Shown in pieces: positions 7,243 to 12,662 of a DNA stretch of 18,100 nt; the first letter of the stretch is position 1, and each line of letters starts with the position of its first letter. The DNA comes from an uncultured Eubacteriales bacterium (lineage in GTDB: Bacteria > Bacillota_A > Clostridia > Christensenellales > Aristaeellaceae). The notes beneath the pieces are model-generated. The model did not search any database. It was not told the DNA's origin and worked only from the letters and a program-made list of their open reading frames with translations. Both the position numbers and the translations under genes were made by a program. The stretch is taken from positions 1-18,100 of the forward strand of contig ONXY01000161.1 in NCBI GenBank assembly GCA_900321945.1, written 5' to 3'.

Positions 7243-10200
7243 TCAGCATTCGATGAACGCTTCGTATACCTGGGCCACGTTGCCCCGGAGCGTCGCGTTT
7301 CCGTTCTCGTACCGGACGTACAGGTTCCCGCCGGGCACCTGCACCTGGATATCTGTTCCCTCCTGGCAGAAGCCGTTCACCACCGCGGCCGCCGCGGCGG
7401 CGCAGGCGCCGGTTCCGCAGGCCATCGTCTCCCCGCTGCCCCGCTCCCAGACCCGCATCCGCAGCGTCGTGGGGTTCACCACCCGGACAAACTCCGTATT
7501 CACCCGGTTCGGGAACAGCTTCGAGTGCTCGAACTGCGGCCCCAGGTGGGGCAGATCCAGCAGATCAGGCTGGTCGGTGAACACGACGCAGTGGGGGTTG
7601 CCGACTGAAGCGCAGGTCGCCTGGAACGTCCGGATTTCCGTGGCCGTATGGGTCTTGTTGGGGCCGCTGATCTGAACCGGAACGTTCACCGCCCGGTCCC
7701 CGGGCAGATTCACAGGCACGTCGGCGGGCCTGAAGCTCACCGGGCCCATGTCGATCACGACGGACTGCACCTGGCCGAAGCGGGTCACGGTTTTCAGCCT
7801 CCGGACGCCGCTTTCGGTCTCCACGCTGATAGTCTCCTTCTGTACCAGGCCCCGGTCGCTCAGATATTTCGCTACGCAGCGGATCGCGTTTCCGCCGGTG
7901 GCGCCTTCGGTTCCGTCCCGGTTGAACAGCCTGATCCGGACGTCCGCCTTATCGCTGGGCCGCAGAAGCACCAGGCCCTCCGCGCCGGCGCCGAAGTGGT
8001 TCTCGCACAGCCGGACGCAGATGGACTCGATACCCTCCACCCGGCCTTTCAGCGCGTCGATCAGAATGTAGTCGTTGCCCGTGGCCTGCATCTTGACAAA
8101 GCGCAGCTTCTGGCGGGCGGACCGCATGTCGTTCAGGTTCACCAGCTCCGTGTTTCTCTCGGAGTACCGGGACAGCAGCGTGTCCGCCAGCGCCCGGGCC
8201 GTATCCAGGCTGGTGAAGCAGGGAATCCCCAGCGCCAGCGCCCGCCGGTGCAGGGCGATATACTCCTTCACCGTGTCGTCTTCCAGCGCTCCGGTGTAGA
8301 CGATGTACCGGATGTCCCCGCCGGCCAGCAGGTCGAAGATGCGGCCGCTTTCATCCACGCCGGGAACGGTGTTCACCGGGATGCCCAGCTTCGCGATGGT
8401 TTTCGCCGTGCCCTCCGTGGCGTACAGGGTGCAGTGCAGGTCGTAGAAGCGCCGGGCCAGCTCGATGATCTCCGGATAGTCGTAGTCCGCCACGCTCAGC
8501 AGCACCCCGGCCTCGTCCTCCGCCTGCGTCACCTGCATTCCCGCGGCGGTCAGGCCCTTGAACAGCGCTTCGCTCACGTCCTTGCCGATGCCCAGCACCT
8601 CGCCCGTGGACTTCATTTCCGGGCCCAGGTAGGCGTTGGCGTCGGACAGTTTTTCAAAGGAGAACACCGGCACCTTCACGGCCCAGTAGGGCGGCGGCGT
8701 CCGCAGCCCCGTGCCGAAACCCAGCTCCGCGAGGGGCTGCCCCAGCATGACCCGCGCCGCAAGATCCACCATGGGCACGCCCGTCACCTTGCTGATGTAG
8801 GGAACGGTCCGGCTGGCCCGGGGATTCACCTCGATCACGTACAGCTCGCCGTGGAAAACCAGATACTGGATGTTCACAAGCCCCTTCGTTCCCAGCGCCA
8901 GGGCCAGCTTCTCGCTGGCGGAAACCACCGTGTCCATCATGTGGTCGTCCAGCGTGTAGGGCGGATAAACCGCGATCGAGTCTCCGGAATGAATGCCCGC
9001 CCGCTCCACATGCTGCATGATCCCGGGAATCAGGACGTCCTTCCCGTCGGAGATCACGTCCACCTCCAGCTCGATGCCGGGCATGTACTGGTCCACCAGC
9101 ACCGGGTTCTCGATCCCGTGGGCCAGGATCCGGGCCATGTAGGTTTCCACATCCTCGTCCTTCCGGGCGATGGTCATGTTCTGCCCGCCGATGACGTAGC
9201 TGGGCCGCAGCAGCACCGGGTAGCTCAGCCTTCGGGCCGCCTCCAGCGCCTCCTCCAGCGTCAGGACGGATTCGCCTTTCGGCCTCCGGATGCCGAAGCG
9301 TTCCAGCAGCGCGTCAAACCGGGAACGGTCCTCCGCCAGGTCGATGCCGTCGGCGCTGGTTCCCAGGATCGGAATCTTCCGCCGGTCCAGCGCCTGAACC
9401 AGCCGGATGGCCGTCTGCCCGCCGAAGGCCACGACCACGCCCTCCGGCTTCTCCACCTCGATGACCCGCATCACGTCTTCCTCGTTCAGGGGTTCGAAGT
9501 ACAGCCGGTCCGCCGTGTCATAGTCCGTGGACACGGTCTCCGGGTTGTTGTTGATAATCACCACGTCGTATCCCAGCTCCCGCAGGGTCCAGACGCAGTG
9601 CACGCTGGAATAGTCGAACTCAATGCCCTGCCCGATGCGGATGGGGCCGGAGCCCAGCACCAGCATCACCGGCCGGCCGCTGCGCGGGTGGATCCGGGAT
9701 TCGCATTCCCCGCTCTCGAAGGTCGCGTAGAAATACGGTGTCTCCGCGTCGAATTCCGCGGCGCAGGTATCCACCATCCGGTAGACCGCCTCCGCCCGGG
9801 GAAGATCCTTCCTGCCGCTCAGCCGGGTCAGGGCCGCGTCCGGATAGCCCAGGCGCTTGCCCCGCAGATACTGCTCGTCGGTCAGCCCGTCCGCGATGGA
9901 CTTCTCGTAGTCCGCCAGGTTCTGCAGTTTCCACAGGAAGAACTCGTCGATCTTTGTGATATCGTAGATCTCCTCCACGCTGATTCCGTTCTTCAGCGCC
10001 TCGAAGATCGTGAACAGCCGGTAGTCGTCCGCCCGGGCCAGCCGTTCCCGCAGGGGCGCCGGATCCTGCGCGTCCCGGTTCAGGGTGTCCAGCCCGATCT
10101 CCGCGCCGCGGACGGCCTTCATCAGCGCCATCTCGAAGCAGGGACCGATGGACATCACCTCTCCGGTCGCCTTCATCTGCGTTCCCAGCGTGCGGGAGGC

Positions 10201-11301
10201 GGATACGAACTTGTCGAAGGGCCATTTGGGCATCTTCACGACGACGTAGTCCACCGTGGGTTCGAAGCACGCGCAGCTTTTGCCGGTCACCTCGTTCCGG
10301 ATCTCGTCCAGCGTGTAGCCCAGGGCGATCCGGGTCGTCACCTTGGCGATCGGGTAGCCCGTGGCCTTGGAGGCCAGTGCCGAGGAACGGGATACGCGGG
10401 GGTTCACCTCGATCACCGCGTACTCGAAGCTGTCCGGATGCAGGGCGAACTGGCAGTTGCACCCGCCCACGATGCCCAGGGCGGAGATGATATGCAGCGA
10501 GGCGGACCGGAGCATCTGGTATTCCTTGTCGGAAAGCGTCAGCGCGGGCGCCACCACGATGCTGTCGCCGGTGTGGATGCCCACGGGGTCCACGTTTTCC
10601 ATGGAGCAGACGGCGATCACGTTGCCGGCGCTGTCGCGCATGACCTCAAACTCGATTTCCTTCCACCCGGCCACGGATTTCTCGATCAGCACCTGGGTGA
10701 TCGGGGAAAGCGCCAGACCGCCGGCCGCGATCTCGCGCAGGGCCTTTTCGTCCGCCGCGCTGCCGCCGCCCGCTCCGCCCAGGGTGAAAGCCGGCCGCAC
10801 GATGACCGGATATCCGATTTCGTCCGCCACGGCGACGGCTTCCTCCACCGTGTTGGCGATTCCGGACGGAATCACCGGCTGGCCGATGGATTCCATGGTT
10901 TCCTTGAACAGCTTCCGGTCTTCCGCCTTCTCGATGGCGTCGGTGTTGACGCCGATCAGGCGGACGCCCTCCTGCTCCAGAAAGCCCTCCTTCTGCAGCT
11001 GCATGGCAAGGGTCAGGCCTGTCTGCCCGCCCAGGCCCGCCAGCAGGCTGTCCGGTCTTTCCTTCCGGATAATGCGCTTCAGCGTCGGAATGGTCAGCGG
11101 CTCCAGGTAGATTTCGTCCGCCATGGCCTTATCCGTCATGATCGTCGCCGGGTTGGAGTTCACCAGCGCCACCTGCACGCCTTCCTGTTTCAGCACGCGG
11201 CAGGCCTGGGTGCCCGCGTAGTCGAACTCCGCCGCCTGGCCGATCACGATGGGGCCGGAGCCGATCATCAGCACCTTGCGAATGGATGGATCCTTAGGCA
11301 A
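7243..11301 (-). CDS. carB: Carbamoyl-phosphate synthase large subunit fused to a DapF-like domain
   Basis: A 1352-residue fusion. Residues 1 to about 1045 are a complete CarB, which makes carbamoyl phosphate from bicarbonate, ATP and CarA-derived ammonia. They comprise the first ATP-grasp half (IEVNPRVSRSSALASKATGYP near 298), an oligomerisation segment, the second ATP-grasp half (IEVNPRASRTVPYISKVTGVP near 823), and an MGS-like allosteric domain (about 930-1045). A short linker (about 1046-1065) leads into a full-length diaminopimelate-epimerase fold (about 1066-1352): MQATGNDYI, GNPHCVVF, and ERGSGETMACGTGACA with Cys1295. The first catalytic Cys of DapF is replaced by Gly1136. The start is TTG, overlapping the last eight bases of carA with AGGGGG upstream; MPKDPSIRKVLMIGSGP matches normal CarB N-termini. 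No frameshift or internal stop is seen. I see no good internal ribosome binding site for a separate DapF. Confidence 0.95.
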   Translation of the reverse strand: MPKDPSIRKVLMIGSGPIVIGQAAEFDYAGTQACRVLKQEGVQVALVNSNPATIMTDKAMADEIYLEPLTIPTLKRIIRKERPDSLLAGLGGQTGLTLAMQLQKEGFLEQEGVRLIGVNTDAIEKAEDRKLFKETMESIGQPVIPSGIANTVEEAVAVADEIGYPVIVRPAFTLGGAGGGSAADEKALREIAAGGLALSPITQVLIEKSVAGWKEIEFEVMRDSAGNVIAVCSMENVDPVGIHTGDSIVVAPALTLSDKEYQMLRSASLHIISALGIVGGCNCQFALHPDSFEYAVIEVNPRVSRSSALASKATGYPIAKVTTRIALGYTLDEIRNEVTGKSCACFEPTVDYVVVKMPKWPFDKFVSASRTLGTQMKATGEVMSIGPCFEMALMKAVRGAEIGLDTLNRDAQDPAPLRERLARADDYRLFTIFEALKNGISVEEIYDITKIDEFFLWKLQNLADYEKSIADGLTDEQYLRGKRLGYPDAALTRLSGRKDLPRAEAVYRMVDTCAAEFDAETPYFYATFESGECESRIHPRSGRPVMLVLGSGPIRIGQGIEFDYSSVHCVWTLRELGYDVVIINNNPETVSTDYDTADRLYFEPLNEEDVMRVIEVEKPEGVVVAFGGQTAIRLVQALDRRKIPILGTSADGIDLAEDRSRFDALLERFGIRRPKGESVLTLEEALEAARRLSYPVLLRPSYVIGGQNMTIARKDEDVETYMARILAHGIENPVLVDQYMPGIELEVDVISDGKDVLIPGIMQHVERAGIHSGDSIAVYPPYTLDDHMMDTVVSASEKLALALGTKGLVNIQYLVFHGELYVIEVNPRASRTVPYISKVTGVPMVDLAARVMLGQPLAELGFGTGLRTPPPYWAVKVPVFSFEKLSDANAYLGPEMKSTGEVLGIGKDVSEALFKGLTAAGMQVTQAEDEAGVLLSVADYDYPEIIELARRFYDLHCTLYATEGTAKTIAKLGIPVNTVPGVDESGRIFDLLAGGDIRYIVYTGALEDDTVKEYIALHRRALALGIPCFTSLDTARALADTLLSRYSERNTELVNLNDMRSARQKLRFVKMQATGNDYILIDALKGRVEGIESICVRLCENHFGAGAEGLVLLRPSDKADVRIRLFNRDGTEGATGGNAIRCVAKYLSDRGLVQKETISVETESGVRRLKTVTRFGQVQSVVIDMGPVSFRPADVPVNLPGDRAVNVPVQISGPNKTHTATEIRTFQATCASVGNPHCVVFTDQPDLLDLPHLGPQFEHSKLFPNRVNTEFVRVVNPTTLRMRVWERGSGETMACGTGACAAAAAAVVNGFCQEGTDIQVQVPGGNLYVRYENGNATLRGNVAQVYEAFIEC

Positions 11302-12370
11302 GTTCCTTTCCCCCTTCCCTGCTCATCATTTCACAGAAACGGTCAAACAGGAAGCCCGTGTCCCGCGGACCCGCGCAGACCTCGGGATGGAACTGGGTCG
11401 TAAACGCGTTCAGCTCCGGATAATCCACGCCCTCGCAGGACAGGTCGTTGGCGTTCACGAACCTTACCCGCCCCGTGGGCAGCGATCCGGACTTCACCGC
11501 GTATCCGTGGTTCTGGCTGGTCACCCAGGTGCGCCCCGTCACCAGATCCTTCACGGGCTGGTTGCCGCCCCGGTGGCCGAATTTCATTTTTTCCGTCTCT
11601 CCGCCCACGGCCAGCGCGGTCAGCTGATGCCCGAGGCAGATGCCGAACAGCGGCACTTTCCCGAGCAGTTTCCGGATCTCCCCGATGCAGAAGACGTTCT
11701 CCGCCGGATCCCCGGGTCCGTTGGACAGCATGACGCCGTCAGGCTTCATGGCCAGGATCTCCTCCGCGGAGGCGGATGCCGGCACCGCGGTCACTTCGCA
11801 GCCTCTCCGGATCAGCTCCCGGGTAATGTTCCGCTTCGCGCCGTAATCGACCAGAACCACGGAGAAGCGGCGCTCCCCCTGCGGCGGGAAAACCTCCGGC
11901 GCGGAACGGGTGACCTGTTCCACCACGCCCTGAATTCTGTATTCCCGGATCTCCGAAAGGTCCTTCGGAATCTCCCGGCAGATCTTCGCGTTCAGCACGC
12001 CCTTCGACCGGATTTTCCGGGTCAGGGCCCGGGTGTCCAGTCCTGCGATGGCGGGAATTCCCTGCTCACGCAGCCAGTCCCTCAGGATGCCTTCGCTTCG
12101 GAAATTGCTGGGCCGGTCGCAGATTTCATGCACGACGTAGCCCTTCACGGCGCTCTTTCCCTCGAAATCCGAAGGGATCACGCCGTAGTTCCCGATCATG
12201 GGGAATGTCTGCATCACGATCTGCCCGGCGTAGCTGGGATCCGTCAGGGTCTCCAGATACCCGACCACGCCCGTGGTGAAAACCAGTTCCCCCACCGACT
12301 CCGTGTCCGCGCCGATGCTCTCGCCGGCCAGAACCGTTCCGTCCGCCAGCACAAGATAGGCTTTTTCCAT
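11294..12370 (-). CDS. carA: Carbamoyl-phosphate synthase small (glutaminase) subunit
   Basis: A 358-residue class I glutamine amidotransferase subunit that hydrolyses glutamine and channels ammonia to CarB. The N-terminal CarA domain carries FTTGVVGYLETLTDPSYAGQ (31-50). The C-terminal glutaminase has SNGPGDP (216-222), the nucleophile Cys245 in LFGICLGHQL, and the His328/Glu330 pair in TQFHPE, so the triad is intact. The start at 12368-12370 has GGGAGG six bases upstream. The stop codon lies inside the start of carB, so the two subunits are translationally coupled. It is the first gene after a promoter and a terminator-like leader hairpin, which suggests expression is set by premature termination. 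Length is normal for the family. Confidence 0.97.
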   Translation of the reverse strand: MEKAYLVLADGTVLAGESIGADTESVGELVFTTGVVGYLETLTDPSYAGQIVMQTFPMIGNYGVIPSDFEGKSAVKGYVVHEICDRPSNFRSEGILRDWLREQGIPAIAGLDTRALTRKIRSKGVLNAKICREIPKDLSEIREYRIQGVVEQVTRSAPEVFPPQGERRFSVVLVDYGAKRNITRELIRRGCEVTAVPASASAEEILAMKPDGVMLSNGPGDPAENVFCIGEIRKLLGKVPLFGICLGHQLTALAVGGETEKMKFGHRGGNQPVKDLVTGRTWVTSQNHGYAVKSGSLPTGRVRFVNANDLSCEGVDYPELNAFTTQFHPEVCAGPRDTGFLFDRFCEMMSREGGKELA

Positions 12371-12413
12371 CCGCGTCCTCCCGTATCGTCCCGATTCAGT
12401 CCCGTCCTTCCCG

Positions 12414-12457
12414 AAAAAAGCAGCACCGCCGTCCGGTATTCACCGGCTGGGTGCTGC
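12414..12457 (-). terminator. Intrinsic terminator hairpin in the carA leader (candidate attenuator)
   Basis: On the minus strand GCAGCACC (12450-12457) pairs perfectly with GGTGCTGC (12420-12427). Inside this 8-bp stem a second 5-bp stem, CCGGT/ACCGG, closes a GAAT loop. Six Ts follow at 12414-12419, so on this strand it is a textbook intrinsic terminator. The opposite strand has no T-run after the stem. It lies between a likely promoter and the carA start, 43 bases before the ATG, which makes it an attenuator candidate and not simply the end of the upstream gene. A weaker competing stem, GGCTG (12461-12465) with CAGCC (12445-12449), overlaps the terminator arms and could act as an antiterminator. 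Confidence 0.8.
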
Positions 12458-12484
12458 CTTCAGCCTGACGGGATCCCTGTGCAT
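12440..12484 (-). CDS. Candidate 14-residue leader peptide of carA (MHRDPVRLKAAPSR)
   Basis: A 14-codon ORF in the carA leader with ATG at 12482-12484 and GGAGGAG (12493-12499) eight bases upstream, as good as the sites of the real genes. It ends with TGA at 12440-12442, inside the loop of the terminator hairpin, so a translating ribosome would cover the whole 5' arm. Three of its 14 codons are Arg (AGG, AGG, CGG), notable because carbamoyl phosphate feeds arginine synthesis. An overlap of a leader ORF with its terminator recalls pyrBI-type attenuation in enterobacteria, though no U-rich pause tract is visible here. Such short ORFs can arise by chance, so expression is inferred. Confidence 0.45.
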   Translation of the reverse strand: MHRDPVRLKAAPSR

Positions 12485-12530
12485 GGCCGATGCTCCTCCG
12501 TTTCGTCTTCAGATTCACGAGCCGTTTTTG

Positions 12531-12559
12531 ATCGTAGCATAAAACCCCTGCCAATGCAA
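12531..12559 (-). promoter_or_regulatory. Probable carA promoter (extended -10)
   Basis: Read on the minus strand, TTGCAT (12554-12559) is followed after 17 bases by TACGAT (12531-12536), preceded by TG-C, giving an extended -10 TGCTACGAT. The -35 is weak (TTG conserved only), which an extended -10 can offset. Expected transcription start is near 12524, giving a leader of about 150 bases that contains the leader ORF and hairpin. This AT-rich patch stands out within GC-rich surroundings. Confidence 0.55.
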
Positions 12560-12662
12560 GTTTTACAACGGTTTTTTTCATGTTCCCCGCCGGCCTCTCC
12601 GCGGGGTTTCCGCCGCCGCGGCTTTCCGGCCGTCTGCGGGTTCTCCGCGGCCGCCCCGCCGG
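12560..12662. other. GC-rich spacer between the deaminase-like gene and the carA promoter
   Basis: This 103-base stretch follows the stop of the large deaminase-like gene. It can form a GC hairpin, CCCCGC/GCGGGG (12585-12606), and a longer-range stem of GCCGCGG with CCGCGGC. No run of Ts follows either on the minus strand, so neither is a convincing intrinsic terminator for the upstream gene. I see no gene here. Read-through from the upstream gene into carA is therefore possible, and would also meet the leader hairpin. Confidence 0.4.

Noticed and set aside
7648..11403. A 1251-codon open frame on the plus strand opposite carB
   Set aside because: It is the antisense shadow of a GC-rich gene. 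Its protein is low in hydrophobic order and rich in Arg, His, Gln, Pro and Gly, resembles no family, and the opposite strand encodes an unmistakable CarB-DapF.
12414..12457. The hairpin as simply the terminator of the deaminase-like gene
   Set aside because: It lies more than 200 bases past that gene's stop and downstream of a good promoter and leader ORF, so an attenuator explains it better. It could still serve both roles.
12371..12530. A PyrR-binding site or T-box in the carA leader
   Set aside because: I looked for the PyrR loop consensus (like UCCNGNGAGGYU) and the T-box core and found neither.
12396..12581. A 61-codon minus-strand ORF beginning MKKTVVKLALAGVL, signal-peptide-like
   Set aside because: Its start lies upstream of the carA promoter and its body covers the -35/-10 region and the terminator. 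The signal-like start is probably chance in an AT-rich promoter.
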